This document shows positions 53,892-62,994 of a stretch of DNA of 64,000 nucleotides, piece after piece (position 1 is the stretch's first letter; every line of letters starts with the position of its first letter). A model generated the notes under the pieces. It saw only the letters and a list, made by a program, of their open reading frames with translations. It ran no database searches and had not been told where the DNA came from. A program made the position numbers and the translations under genes. Source of the stretch: Paludibacter sp. (GTDB lineage: Bacteria > Bacteroidota > Bacteroidia > Bacteroidales > Paludibacteraceae); NCBI GenBank assembly GCA_028710895.1, contig JAQTTH010000001.1:186001-250000 (forward strand), written 5' to 3'.

Positions 53892-56744
53892 ATGAAACAA
53901 TTTTGTCTCCTAGCATCTTTTCTTATTTTAACCAGCCTATCAGCTATAGCTCAACACAACATTCAATCGATGGTTTTCGACAGTAAAAATAGCTTGCCAC
54001 TGGAATTGGCAACCGTTAGACTTATGAATGCAACTGACTCTTCACTCATACAAGGTTCCAGGACAAATATAAATGGAGAGTTTATACTTTCAAAAGTGAA
54101 ACCAGGCAATTACACTCTAATAATAAGCTGTGTTGGATATATAGACCATATCCAAAACCTCAAAATGGATGCAAAGGATATTTTACTGAAACACATTCAA
54201 ATGCAGGAAAATGCACATGTACTAAGTGAAGTGGAAGTAAAAGGAAATGCAGCTCAGCTGGTAGTAAAAGGTGATACTACTGAGTATAATGCTACCGCTT
54301 TCAAAACACAACAAAATGCAGTAGTAGAAGATCTTTTAAAGAAAATGCCGGGAGTTGAGGTATCTTCTGAAGGAAAGATTACTGTAAACGGACAGGAAAT
54401 TAAAAAAATCAGGGTTGATGGTAAAAAATTCTTTGATGGGGATATAGAAATGACAACCAAAAACCTACCCGCTGAAATGATTGACAAAATACAGGTATAC
54501 GACAATAAATCAGACATGGCTAAACTTACCGGGTTTGAGGATAATGACACAGAACGTATTATCAACCTGACAACAAAGGCCAACCGCAAACACGGAGTCT
54601 TTGGAACGATAACAGGCGGCGGTGGTTCCGATTTGGGAAATGCAGATAATCAATTTCGCTACGACGGAAACGGGTTTGTAAGGATTATGAATAATGATGT
54701 ACAAACAGCCATTACAGCTAGTGCAAATAATACAAACACCTCGCGTAGTGAGCGCGGACGATCGGGAATGGGTAATCCCAGCGGAGGTATTTCCGAAACT
54801 CAAAACCTGGGTGTCAACAATAATACTGTTATAAGTCCAAAACTGAGTATAGGCGGAGATGCATCTTTAAATCATTCCGATAACTTATCAAATACTGAAA
54901 CTGATAAAAACAGCTATTTAAAAGGATCAACCTCAACAAACCATTCGAAAAATAATAATTCAGTTGAAAATTACTCTGCCAATATGCGCCTTGAAGTTGA
55001 ATGGAAACCGGACACATTAAACACTTTTATAATTCAACCCAACATTGGCTATAACCGATCCTTTTCCGGAGGAAACAGCAATTATACATATTTGACAGAC
55101 TCAGTTCTCACAAGTGTTGGTAATTCGTGGAGCAGAGGTGATGGAAGCTCAGTAAATGCCAATATTAATCTGATTTACAATCATAGATTTACGTCAAAAA
55201 AAGGTCGAAATCTGACTGCAAACTTACAAAGTGGAGTATCTCAAAGCAATAACGAATCGTGGAATATTTCATCCAAAACTTCACTGGGAACACAAACCGA
55301 CATCAATCATTACATTAACAACAATAATAATTCATCTAACGCCAGCTTAAGATTATCGTATGTTGAGCCATTGTGGAATGTAAGAAACTTATTAGAGGCT
55401 GCCCTGTCAGCCAGAACAACTAATAACGATTCTGAAAAAAATCAATACAATAAAGATGCAAACGGAACTTATTTTGCAAGAGACACAGCCTATACAATAG
55501 ATAATACCTACAGTAACACTTTTAGAAACAAGTTCTATAGTGAGACTATGGAACTTAACTATCGATACGTTGCTAAAGATTTCAATTTAATGTTGGGTGC
55601 AAAAGCCGAACCATCGCAGACAGAATATACAAGGCATTATGCCAATGGATTGGCGCGTGACACAACGTATGGCGTCTTTAATTTATCACCAACCGGACGT
55701 TTTCAATACAACTTCAGCAAAAAGAAATTTGCCCGTATTGATTATCGTGGTCAAACCAACCAGGCATCAATAAGTCAAATGCAACCCGTAAAAAACAATT
55801 CGAACTTAATGAATGAGGTTGTGGGAAATCCTAACTTAAATCCTGAATTCAATCATAATTTAAGATTGTTTTACACAGCATTTAATGATTCAACTTTTTC
55901 ATCGCTTAGTGTGATGATGAATGCACAAGTTACCAAAGATGCGCTAATAACAAACAGCATTTACGATTCAACAGGAAAACAATTCAGTCAGACATTAAAT
56001 GCAACAACGGATTTACCTTATAGAGTTTTCACGAACTTCATGTTTAGTACACCGCTTATCAAGAAAAGTTTACACTTTAACACCAATACAACTTTATCAT
56101 TAAACCGTAAAATCGGTTACTCAAAAAAATTATCCGGTGCAGTAAATGTCGATAATCTTATTTTAGGCGATTTAAGTGATACGAAACAATATGGTGCTTC
56201 CGAAGCGCTATCACTTACTTATACAAATGATGTAATTGAATTAGGAACTCGGGGTACTTTTGGATATTCAGATGCCTATAACACCTTAAGTAAACTGAGA
56301 CAACAAACTTACGACTGGACAATTTCCGGCAATTTTGTAGCCCATTTACCATACAGCACGAATTTGGCAAGTGATATCAACTATTCAACTATGCAGGGAT
56401 ATGCCGGTTTTGACAAGAATCAGTTAATCTGGAATGCGAGCATTGACAAATCATTTTTTAAAAATAAAGGAGTTTTGTCACTCAAGGTATTCGATATTTT
56501 ACACCAAAAGCTAAATGTTCGTCAAACAATTGGTGATAATTTTATTCAATACAGTAGCTTCAACACGATTACATCCTATTTTCTGTTGAGCTTCTCGTAT
56601 AAGATTAACGAGTTCAAGGGCAATAGAGATCAGAATAATCGTCGTGACTTTCAACGTTTTGGACCCGGGGGAGATTTTCCACGCCGTGAAGGCAGAGGTG
56701 GTCAGGGCGGTGGCGGAGGCTTCGGCGGAGGACCAATGGACTAA
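53892..56744 (+). CDS. large outer-membrane barrel with carboxypeptidase-like plug (TonB-receptor-like)
   Basis: A 950-aa outer-membrane protein starting at the ATG at 53892, where a normal signal peptide begins (MKQFCLLASFLILTSLSAIAQ). An N-terminal CarboxypepD-reg domain (about 22-105; VFDSKNSLPLELATVRL, GNYTLIISCVGY) precedes a plug-like domain (about 115-225; VEDLLKKMPGVEVSSEGKI) and a long OMP_b-brl_3 barrel. The C-terminus ends in a glycine-rich tail, RGGQGGGGGFGGGPMD, not a terminal aromatic residue, which is odd but seen in this family. The residues before 53892 in the longer frame are hydrophobic and lie before the transcription start. Substrate unknown; no SusD gene follows. Confidence 0.92.
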   Translation: MKQFCLLASFLILTSLSAIAQHNIQSMVFDSKNSLPLELATVRLMNATDSSLIQGSRTNINGEFILSKVKPGNYTLIISCVGYIDHIQNLKMDAKDILLKHIQMQENAHVLSEVEVKGNAAQLVVKGDTTEYNATAFKTQQNAVVEDLLKKMPGVEVSSEGKITVNGQEIKKIRVDGKKFFDGDIEMTTKNLPAEMIDKIQVYDNKSDMAKLTGFEDNDTERIINLTTKANRKHGVFGTITGGGGSDLGNADNQFRYDGNGFVRIMNNDVQTAITASANNTNTSRSERGRSGMGNPSGGISETQNLGVNNNTVISPKLSIGGDASLNHSDNLSNTETDKNSYLKGSTSTNHSKNNNSVENYSANMRLEVEWKPDTLNTFIIQPNIGYNRSFSGGNSNYTYLTDSVLTSVGNSWSRGDGSSVNANINLIYNHRFTSKKGRNLTANLQSGVSQSNNESWNISSKTSLGTQTDINHYINNNNNSSNASLRLSYVEPLWNVRNLLEAALSARTTNNDSEKNQYNKDANGTYFARDTAYTIDNTYSNTFRNKFYSETMELNYRYVAKDFNLMLGAKAEPSQTEYTRHYANGLARDTTYGVFNLSPTGRFQYNFSKKKFARIDYRGQTNQASISQMQPVKNNSNLMNEVVGNPNLNPEFNHNLRLFYTAFNDSTFSSLSVMMNAQVTKDALITNSIYDSTGKQFSQTLNATTDLPYRVFTNFMFSTPLIKKSLHFNTNTTLSLNRKIGYSKKLSGAVNVDNLILGDLSDTKQYGASEALSLTYTNDVIELGTRGTFGYSDAYNTLSKLRQQTYDWTISGNFVAHLPYSTNLASDINYSTMQGYAGFDKNQLIWNASIDKSFFKNKGVLSLKVFDILHQKLNVRQTIGDNFIQYSSFNTITSYFLLSFSYKINEFKGNRDQNNRRDFQRFGPGGDFPRREGRGGQGGGGGFGGGPMD

Positions 56745-56750
56745 AAGAAT

Positions 56751-56779
56751 AACCCCGATAAGCTTAGTTTATCGGGGTT
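56751..56779. terminator. intrinsic terminator, CCCCGATAA core
   Basis: Eleven-base perfect arms (56751-56761, 56769-56779), followed by a T run, between converging genes. Same core as three hairpins at 41.8-45.2 kb. Confidence 0.88.
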
Positions 56780-56788
56780 GTTTTTGTT

Positions 56789-57676
56789 TTATGTTGAAGA
56801 AATCAAATCTTTCAATGCTAAATCAACTGTTGGAAATTTAAATTCAAATCCGGCATCGAGCAATCGTTCCGGGATAACATACGAACTATTTAAAATTAGT
56901 TCGGGTTCAGTGCCAATGAGCGCAGCCCCCAATTGAATAGCAAATTTAGGCGCAGGTAATCCCATAGGCATGTGCATTGTTCTTCGTAAAGCTTGCATAA
57001 AGTTTTTATTTGAAACCGGATTAGGAGCAGTACAATTAATCACATTATTTAAATTCGGATTATCCATCAAAAATAATAAAACCCGAAAATAATCTTCTTC
57101 GTGAATCCAGCTAAACATTTGCTTTCCATCAGCCTGCTTCCCTCCCAACCCAAACTGACTTAGTGAAATAAGAGGTTTCAATGCACCACCATCTCTTCCA
57201 AGCACTACCGATGTCCTCAATGCCACTTGATGCATATCAGTTGATTTAAAACTAAAAAACTCATTTTCCCATTGGCTAACAACTTCTGCCAGGAAATCGG
57301 TTCCTAATTCTGACTCATTTTCTGTTACTGGCTTTGATATTGTTGGTTTATATATCCCCACAGCGCTGGCATTTATCCATAATCTAGGCTTGATAGCACA
57401 ATCATTTATTGCCAATCCGATAAGCTGTGTTGTATTCAATCTGGAATTAAGAATTAGCCGTTTGTTTTCCTGATTATGTCGGCAATTAATGCTTTTTCCG
57501 GCAAGGTTTAAAACAAGTTCTGACCCATCCACCGCTTCCTTTAAATCGGTGTGACTCCAGGATGCATCGCCATCTTCTCTTGATACTATTACTACCTGAA
57601 AACCCGATTCTCTGAACCGATTTGCAACATACCTGCCAATAAAACCGGTTCCACCAGCCAGAACAACTTTTTTCAT
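56789..57676 (-). CDS. TIGR01777-family NAD(P)-dependent epimerase (YfcH-like)
   Basis: A 295-aa extended SDR protein. The cofactor motif is GGTGFIGRYVA (8-18); LVLNLAGKSI (about 55-64), the family block NSRLNTTQLIG, and ASAVGIYKP (about 108-116) follow; the C-terminal DUF1731-like domain has NCTAPNPVSNKNFMQAL and LPAPKFAIQLGAALIGTEPELIL. The YxxxK of classical SDRs is not obvious, as usual in this family. Related proteins affect cell division or sulfur metabolism in other taxa, but the reaction is unknown. Confidence 0.9.
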   Translation of the reverse strand: MKKVVLAGGTGFIGRYVANRFRESGFQVVIVSREDGDASWSHTDLKEAVDGSELVLNLAGKSINCRHNQENKRLILNSRLNTTQLIGLAINDCAIKPRLWINASAVGIYKPTISKPVTENESELGTDFLAEVVSQWENEFFSFKSTDMHQVALRTSVVLGRDGGALKPLISLSQFGLGGKQADGKQMFSWIHEEDYFRVLLFLMDNPNLNNVINCTAPNPVSNKNFMQALRRTMHMPMGLPAPKFAIQLGAALIGTEPELILNSSYVIPERLLDAGFEFKFPTVDLALKDLISST

Positions 57677-57753
57677 ACCATTATTTGAAGATTGATTAAC
57701 TAATATAACAACAAACTGAAAACGAATGTTTCAGGTTAATATAACAAATAAAA

Positions 57754-57785
57754 AAACTCCTCTGCAAATCTTTGCAGAGGAGTTT
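57754..57785. terminator. intrinsic terminator of the pseudouridine synthase gene
   Basis: Fifteen-base perfect arms (57754-57768, 57771-57785), with A-rich and T-rich ends, just after the minus-strand rluB-like gene. Confidence 0.85.
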
Positions 57786-57809
57786 AAATAATTATATAAT
57801 GTGGAATAA

Positions 57810-59480
57810 TTATTCGTGAGCACCCATTTTCAGCATATTCACTTCGCGTTCACTCAGGAAGCGGTATTTTCCACGAGGAAGTTGTTTTTTTGTCAGACCG
57901 GCAAAGAAAACACGATCCAAACGAATCACTTTATATCCCAGTTTTTCGAAAATACGACGAACCACGCGGTTTTGACCCGAGTGAATTTCAATACCAACTT
58001 GTTTCAAATCACCTTCTTTTACAAATTCCAATGCATCAGCGGCAATCGTCTCTTCTTCATCCAAAGCCACTCCACTTAAAATTGTATTATAATCGGCTTC
58101 TTCAAGTGGCTTGTCGAGCGTAGCATGGTAGATTTTTTTCTTATCGTATTTTGGATGAGTCAGTTTCGAAGCCAAGTCACCATCGTTAGTCAACAACAAT
58201 ACACCAGTAGTGTTTCTGTCCAATCGGCCAACCGGATAAATTCGCTCGCTACACGCATTTTTCACTAAATCGAGTACTGTCAAACGATCATGAGTATCTT
58301 CCGAAGTTGTTACACAGTCTTTTGGTTTGTTCAGCAATAAATAAACTTTGCGTTCTGAGCGTACAGTTTGTTCGTGGAACATAATTTTGTCAGTAAGCAG
58401 AACTTTTACGCCCATTTCAGTTACGATTTCCCCGTTTACAGAAATAACACCTGCCTGAATGTATTCATCCGCCTCGCGACGAGAACAGATTCCGGCATTA
58501 GCAAGGAATTTATTCAAACGAACAGGCTTAGTGAGATCAACAACTGTTTTCTTGAATTCAAGTTGTTTCTTGTTGCTGTATTTTGAGTTTGGATCGTAAT
58601 TATCGTCAGCTCTGCGAGCCGGTTTGCGATAAGTTACACCGTCTTTTTTATTATCGTAGCGGGTTTCGATAAATTCTGATTTGGCACCTTCACCCGGTTT
58701 TTTAAAACTTAATTTATCCGGACGAGACTCATCATCCGAAGGGGCACTGCTTCTTCCGTAAATTTTCTCACCATCAGCCGTGCGATTGTCCCAAGGTTTA
58801 CGTTCACCATAAGCAGGTTTGTCACCACGGTTTTCCCATGGTTTTTTGGCTCCAAAAGTTGGACGTCCACCTTCTCTTTTTTCATAGGGTTTACGTTCGC
58901 CATATGCAGGTTTATCACCACGGTTTTCCCACGGTTTACGTTCACCGGTTGAGGGTCTGCTATCCCGGTTTTCCCATGGTTTGCGTTCACCGGTTGATGA
59001 ACTTCCTTCACGGTTTTCCCATGGTTTTTTAGGAGTAAATGTTGGACGACCACCTTCTCTGTTTTCGTAAGGTTTACGGTCTCCATATGCGGGTTTGTCA
59101 CCACGGCTCTGGAATGATTTCTTTTCGCCATATGCAGGGCGACCTTCTCTGTTTTCGTATGGTTTACGTTCGCCATAAGACGAAGAACCGCTACTTTGAA
59201 ATGATCTTTTTTCTCCAAAAGCCGGACGATTTTCTCTATTTTCGTAGGGTTTACGATCGCCGTATGCAGGGCGACTATCATCTCTTTTCTTATAATCTGA
59301 ACTTCCTGATGGACGATTATCGTCACGAGCAGGTTTATCAGAGCCAAATTTTGCTGCTCCACGTGAGCCTTTCAATATCGATTTCACATCGCGTTTCTCA
59401 AACGGTTTACCATCACGGCCGGCACCTGAATTCGATTTGTGACCCGAATTTCCCTGCCATTTTTCATTGTTTGTCTTCAT
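57810..59480 (-). CDS. RluB-type rRNA pseudouridine synthase with long basic repeat extension
   Basis: Residues 319-365 are an S4 RNA-binding domain (VRLNKFLANAGICSRREAD) and about 376-550 an RsuA/RluB pseudouridine synthase domain, with the catalytic aspartate D421 in VGRLDRNTTG and LLTNDGDLASKLTHP. The target is probably 23S rRNA, as for RluB. The first 310 residues are low complexity: about ten units around GERKPWENR or GDRKPYENR, rich in K, R, G and P. Such tails occur in Bacteroidota orthologues. It is likely disordered and RNA-binding. A near-consensus -7 box (GACCTTTG, complement of 59509-59516) lies 30 bases upstream. Confidence 0.93.
   Translation of the reverse strand: MKTNNEKWQGNSGHKSNSGAGRDGKPFEKRDVKSILKGSRGAAKFGSDKPARDDNRPSGSSDYKKRDDSRPAYGDRKPYENRENRPAFGEKRSFQSSGSSSYGERKPYENREGRPAYGEKKSFQSRGDKPAYGDRKPYENREGGRPTFTPKKPWENREGSSSTGERKPWENRDSRPSTGERKPWENRGDKPAYGERKPYEKREGGRPTFGAKKPWENRGDKPAYGERKPWDNRTADGEKIYGRSSAPSDDESRPDKLSFKKPGEGAKSEFIETRYDNKKDGVTYRKPARRADDNYDPNSKYSNKKQLEFKKTVVDLTKPVRLNKFLANAGICSRREADEYIQAGVISVNGEIVTEMGVKVLLTDKIMFHEQTVRSERKVYLLLNKPKDCVTTSEDTHDRLTVLDLVKNACSERIYPVGRLDRNTTGVLLLTNDGDLASKLTHPKYDKKKIYHATLDKPLEEADYNTILSGVALDEEETIAADALEFVKEGDLKQVGIEIHSGQNRVVRRIFEKLGYKVIRLDRVFFAGLTKKQLPRGKYRFLSEREVNMLKMGAHE
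58746..59303 (-). repeat. degenerate repeats coding for RKPWENR-type units
   Basis: Within the pseudouridine synthase gene, residues about 60-245 repeat a 10- to 18-residue theme with core [GD]xRKP[WY]ENR. The nucleotide copies are similar enough to leave two other frames open across the region, which produces spurious overlapping reading frames. Confidence 0.85.
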
Positions 59481-59813
59481 TCAATTTTTTATATGTGTAT
59501 TTGGGGTGCAAAGGTCGTAAAAATTCCCGAATAATCAGCACATTTATAGCTTAAAAGCATGTTTATTCGTAAAAAATAAAATTAAATTTTAGAAATTTCA
59601 ACCAAATGCTGGTATTCAATTATCTTTGATTGAAAAAAGATAATTTCAAAAACAGGAAAGTAGCTTTTCCGTTGAATTATGCCATTACAATCAACAAACG
59701 TTTGCAGCATCTTTGAAATCATTTTTATTGCGTTCAACAAAGGGTATTTATATTAAATGCCTATATTTGTTTCGCTTTAATTTCAACAGAAATACAATCA
59801 AATACAAAATAAT
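59481..59813. other. intergenic region between divergent genes
   Basis: It holds the near-consensus promoter box of the pseudouridine synthase gene (59509-59516, minus strand), a small inverted pair at 59620-59627 and 59636-59643, and TATATTTG at 59762-59769, a likely -7 box for the GH97 gene, about 45 bases before its start. I see no gene. Confidence 0.55.
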
Positions 59814-61952
59814 ATGAAAAAAATCGCATTCCTGCTTATTGTACTCACAATAAGTATGTTGAGCATGGCCGAAACACTGCTATCGCCCGACAAAAATTTC
59901 CGTCTTGACTTCTCGATAAACCCTGCGGGAGAACCTGAGTATGCTCTTAGTTACAAAGAAAAAACGGTAGTGAAGCCATCCAAATTGGGATTGGAGCTGA
60001 AAAATGCTCCTTCTTTACTTGCCGGATTCAATATTCAAAAAACAGAAACAAGCACTTTTGACGAGACATGGAAACCTGTATGGGGCGAAGTGAGTCAGAT
60101 ACGTAACAACTACAACGAATTGCTGGTAGTATTGGAGCAAAAAGCTGAGCAACGTACTATGAAAATCCGTTTCCGTTTGTTCAATGACGGTCTTGGCTTC
60201 AGGTATGAGTTTGACAAGCAGGAGAGTCTGAATTATTTCAAGGTAGCCGACGAACGCACACAGTTTGCTATGACCGGCGATCACAAAACCTTCTGGATTC
60301 CTGGCAATTACGACTCGAATGAATATTATTACAACACAACAAAATTATCGGAAGTAGATGCTTCGAAAACGGACGGAAACGGCATTGGAACGCATGGCTA
60401 TTTTGCCAAAAACGGAGTTCAGTCACCCTTATTGATGAAAACTACCGAAGGATTGTATATAAGCATATTCGAAGCTGCATTGGTCGATTATTCAGCTATG
60501 CAATTGCTCATCGACCAGAAGAATTTTGTGCTTACATCCGCCTTGGTACCCGATGCTGTTGGTACAAAAGCCTATATGCAAACTCCGCAACACACTCCCT
60601 GGCGTACAGTGATTGTAAGTGATAATGCAGCCGATATATTGGCATCAAAAACAATTCTGAATCTGAACGAACCCAGCAAAATTGCTGATCCAAGTTTCAT
60701 TCATCCACAAAAGTTTATCGGTATCTGGTGGGGAATGCACGTACCGGATCATTGGTCGTGGGATTATTCGCATGCACCTAATATCCGCCTGAAAGATACC
60801 GATTGGAATGCACTGACTCCCCTACCCCAACACGGTGCAAAAACTGCGAATGTAAAACGATATATCGATTTTGCTGCAGCCAACGGTTTTAAAGGCGTAT
60901 TGGTTGAAGGCTGGAATGTCGGCTGGGAGGACTGGGCCGGAAACTGGAAAGAAGAAGTGTTTGATTTTGTAACTCCTTATCCTGACTTTGATGTAAAAGC
61001 CATTCATGAATATGCTGCTGCAAAAGGCGTAAAAATAATTATGCACCACGAAACTTCAGGAGCAGCAACTAATTACGAACGTCGAATTGACAAAGCCATC
61101 GACTTTATGAAAGCGAATGGTTACGATGCCGTAAAAACAGGTTATGTAGGCTGGATTATTCCTCGCGGCGAAAAACACGACGGACAATGGATGGTGAATC
61201 ACTACATCAGAGTAGCTGAGAAAATGGCCGAAAACCGCATCATGCTGGACGCTCATGAGCCTGTTCGCCCGACAGGATTAAGCAGAACTTATCCAAACTG
61301 GATGGCTTGCGAAGCTGCCCGTGGAAACGAATTCAATGCCTGGAGTGCCGGAAATCCTCCTGAACATGAAACTATTTTGCCCTTTACCCGATTGATGGGT
61401 GGCCCAATGGATTACACTCCGGGAATATTTGAAATTAAAATGAGTTATTACAAAGTCGGTAACACCTGTCAGGTTCACACAACCTTAGCAAAACAGTTAG
61501 CACTATATATCACCATGTATAGTCCGTTGCAAATGGCTGCCGACCTGCCCGAGAACTACGAAAAGCACATGGATGCCTTTCAGTTTATCAAGGATGTGGC
61601 CGTAGACTGGGACGATACAAAATACCTGGAAGCCGAACCGGGTGATTATATCACTATGGCACGTAAAGCAAAAGGAACAAGTGATTGGTTTGTTGGTGCC
61701 ATTACCGATGAAAATGCCCGCACAGCTGTGATTCCGTTTAATTATTTAGATGTAAACGAATTGTATGTGGCTACCATTTACGGAGACACTCCTGCAGCCG
61801 ACTGGAAAGCAAACCCCATGGTATATCAGATACAAAAGGTGTTGGTTAACTCCAAATCGGTTTTGAAACAAAAACTGGCTCCCGGTGGTGGTGTTGCTAT
61901 CAGTTTGAAAAAAGCTACCAAAGCCGACCTGAAAGGACTGAAGAAAATATAA
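59814..61952 (+). CDS. GH97 alpha-glucosidase, inverting SusB type
   Basis: A 712-aa secreted glycoside hydrolase; the signal peptide ends SMLSMAE (about 19). An N-terminal beta-sandwich (about 25-290), a TIM barrel (about 300-580) and a C-terminal beta domain make the GH97 plan. E365 (GVLVEGW), E413 (HHETSG), E482 (DAHEP) and E506 (RGNEFNAW) are each 26 residues before the SusB positions E391, E439, E508 and E532, from memory of that enzyme. This constant offset supports the inverting, calcium-dependent mechanism over the retaining one that has an Asp nucleophile. It acts on alpha-glucans or alpha-glucosides in the periplasm. No susC or susD is adjacent. Confidence 0.95.
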   Translation: MKKIAFLLIVLTISMLSMAETLLSPDKNFRLDFSINPAGEPEYALSYKEKTVVKPSKLGLELKNAPSLLAGFNIQKTETSTFDETWKPVWGEVSQIRNNYNELLVVLEQKAEQRTMKIRFRLFNDGLGFRYEFDKQESLNYFKVADERTQFAMTGDHKTFWIPGNYDSNEYYYNTTKLSEVDASKTDGNGIGTHGYFAKNGVQSPLLMKTTEGLYISIFEAALVDYSAMQLLIDQKNFVLTSALVPDAVGTKAYMQTPQHTPWRTVIVSDNAADILASKTILNLNEPSKIADPSFIHPQKFIGIWWGMHVPDHWSWDYSHAPNIRLKDTDWNALTPLPQHGAKTANVKRYIDFAAANGFKGVLVEGWNVGWEDWAGNWKEEVFDFVTPYPDFDVKAIHEYAAAKGVKIIMHHETSGAATNYERRIDKAIDFMKANGYDAVKTGYVGWIIPRGEKHDGQWMVNHYIRVAEKMAENRIMLDAHEPVRPTGLSRTYPNWMACEAARGNEFNAWSAGNPPEHETILPFTRLMGGPMDYTPGIFEIKMSYYKVGNTCQVHTTLAKQLALYITMYSPLQMAADLPENYEKHMDAFQFIKDVAVDWDDTKYLEAEPGDYITMARKAKGTSDWFVGAITDENARTAVIPFNYLDVNELYVATIYGDTPAADWKANPMVYQIQKVLVNSKSVLKQKLAPGGGVAISLKKATKADLKGLKKI

Positions 61953-61972
61953 GCCCTATTGCCTGACAACTT

Positions 61973-62011
61973 AAAATGCCAATGCTCCAATGAATGGAAC
62001 ATTGGCATTTT
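61973..62011 (+). terminator. terminator of the GH97 gene
   Basis: Twelve-base perfect arms (61973-61984, 62000-62011) ending in a T run, between the GH97 gene and the next gene. Confidence 0.8.
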
Positions 62012-62072
62012 CGTTATAAACAACTGACCTAAAATAATCCCATATTACGGTTTTCCTATGGAAAAGAATTTC

Positions 62073-62080
62073 TATTTTTG
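62073..62080 (+). promoter_or_regulatory. -7 box of the deacetylase gene
   Basis: TATTTTTG matches TAnnTTTG and lies 20 bases before the ATG at 62101; TTTT at 62051-62054 (18 bases away) is a weak -33. The short leader would favour the later ATG at 62119. Confidence 0.45.
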
Positions 62081-62100
62081 CATACCGATAATCAGAACAA

Positions 62101-62991
62101 ATGAAGAACCTGCTGACAATGAGACAAAACAACATACCATTTAAAAACGCCATTCTATTATTGCTTCTTATTGGAAATATCTTTGGTGTGAACAGCCAGA
62201 GTGCAACGTTTTACAGCAATCCCAATTATTTGAAGATGTTGTATAGAGATTCATCTTACATGAATCTAAAAAAGAAAGTTACATCTGAATTCGTGCATAG
62301 TCAGCCCGGACATTGGGGAGAATTTGTAAAAGGTGTTGACGAAGACTTCAGCACCCGACAAAAATATATCGCTTTTACATTCGATGCCTGCGGAGGTCCG
62401 AAACGAAATGGATACGACAGCGAATTAATCAACTTTTTGCAGCAGGAAAAAATCCCCGCAACACTTTTTATTACCGGGAAATGGATTGACGCTAATTTCA
62501 ATACCTTTCTGAATCTGAGTAAGGACACTCTTTTTGAGATAGAAAATCATGGGTTAAACCATCAACCCTGCGCCCTGGATGGTGAAAGCGAGTATGGCAT
62601 ACACGGAACAAAAAATGCTGCACAAGCTTTCGACGAAATAGAAGCCAATGCCAGAAAAATAGAAGCCCTTACCCACCACCGACCACGTTACTACCGCTCA
62701 GCAACAGCATTTATAGACGAAGCCGGTGCACGTTTGGCAAGTAAACTTGGAATCACCACTGTTAGTTTTCAGGTACTTTCGGGCGATGCGGTTCCGTTTA
62801 CTCCCGACACAATTATAGAAGAATCGGTGCTTCAAAATATAAGACCCGGTGCTATTGTCATTATGCATTTTAATCATCCCGAATGGAATACTTACGAAGC
62901 CATGCAAAAGATTGTCCCCAAACTCCGTAAAATGGGATATCATTTTGTGCGATTAGAACATTTTAAACTTATAAGCGAAAAACAACGATAA
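62101..62991 (+). CDS. secreted polysaccharide deacetylase (NodB-like)
   Basis: A 296-aa exported protein with a hydrophobic signal (about 14-33, LLLLLIGNIFGVNSQ). Start may be 62101 or 62119. The NodB domain has motif 1 as TFDACGG (D95) in place of the common TFDDG, motif 2 with H150 and H154 (ENHGLNH), motif 3 RYYRSATAF and motif 5 IVIMHFNHP. So the base aspartate and the two metal histidines exist, while the second Asp of motif 1 is replaced by Ala-Cys. This variant is known in a subgroup. Substrate may be an acetylated glycan of the cell wall or surface. Next gene starts 3 bases later. Confidence 0.88.
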   Translation: MKNLLTMRQNNIPFKNAILLLLLIGNIFGVNSQSATFYSNPNYLKMLYRDSSYMNLKKKVTSEFVHSQPGHWGEFVKGVDEDFSTRQKYIAFTFDACGGPKRNGYDSELINFLQQEKIPATLFITGKWIDANFNTFLNLSKDTLFEIENHGLNHQPCALDGESEYGIHGTKNAAQAFDEIEANARKIEALTHHRPRYYRSATAFIDEAGARLASKLGITTVSFQVLSGDAVPFTPDTIIEESVLQNIRPGAIVIMHFNHPEWNTYEAMQKIVPKLRKMGYHFVRLEHFKLISEKQR

Positions 62992-62994
62992 AGT

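Noticed and set aside
58709-59362. Long overlapping frame within the pseudouridine synthase gene
   Set aside because: It arises from the repetitive coding sequence in another frame; its product is a monotonous repeat and the S4/PSUS frame is clearly the real one.
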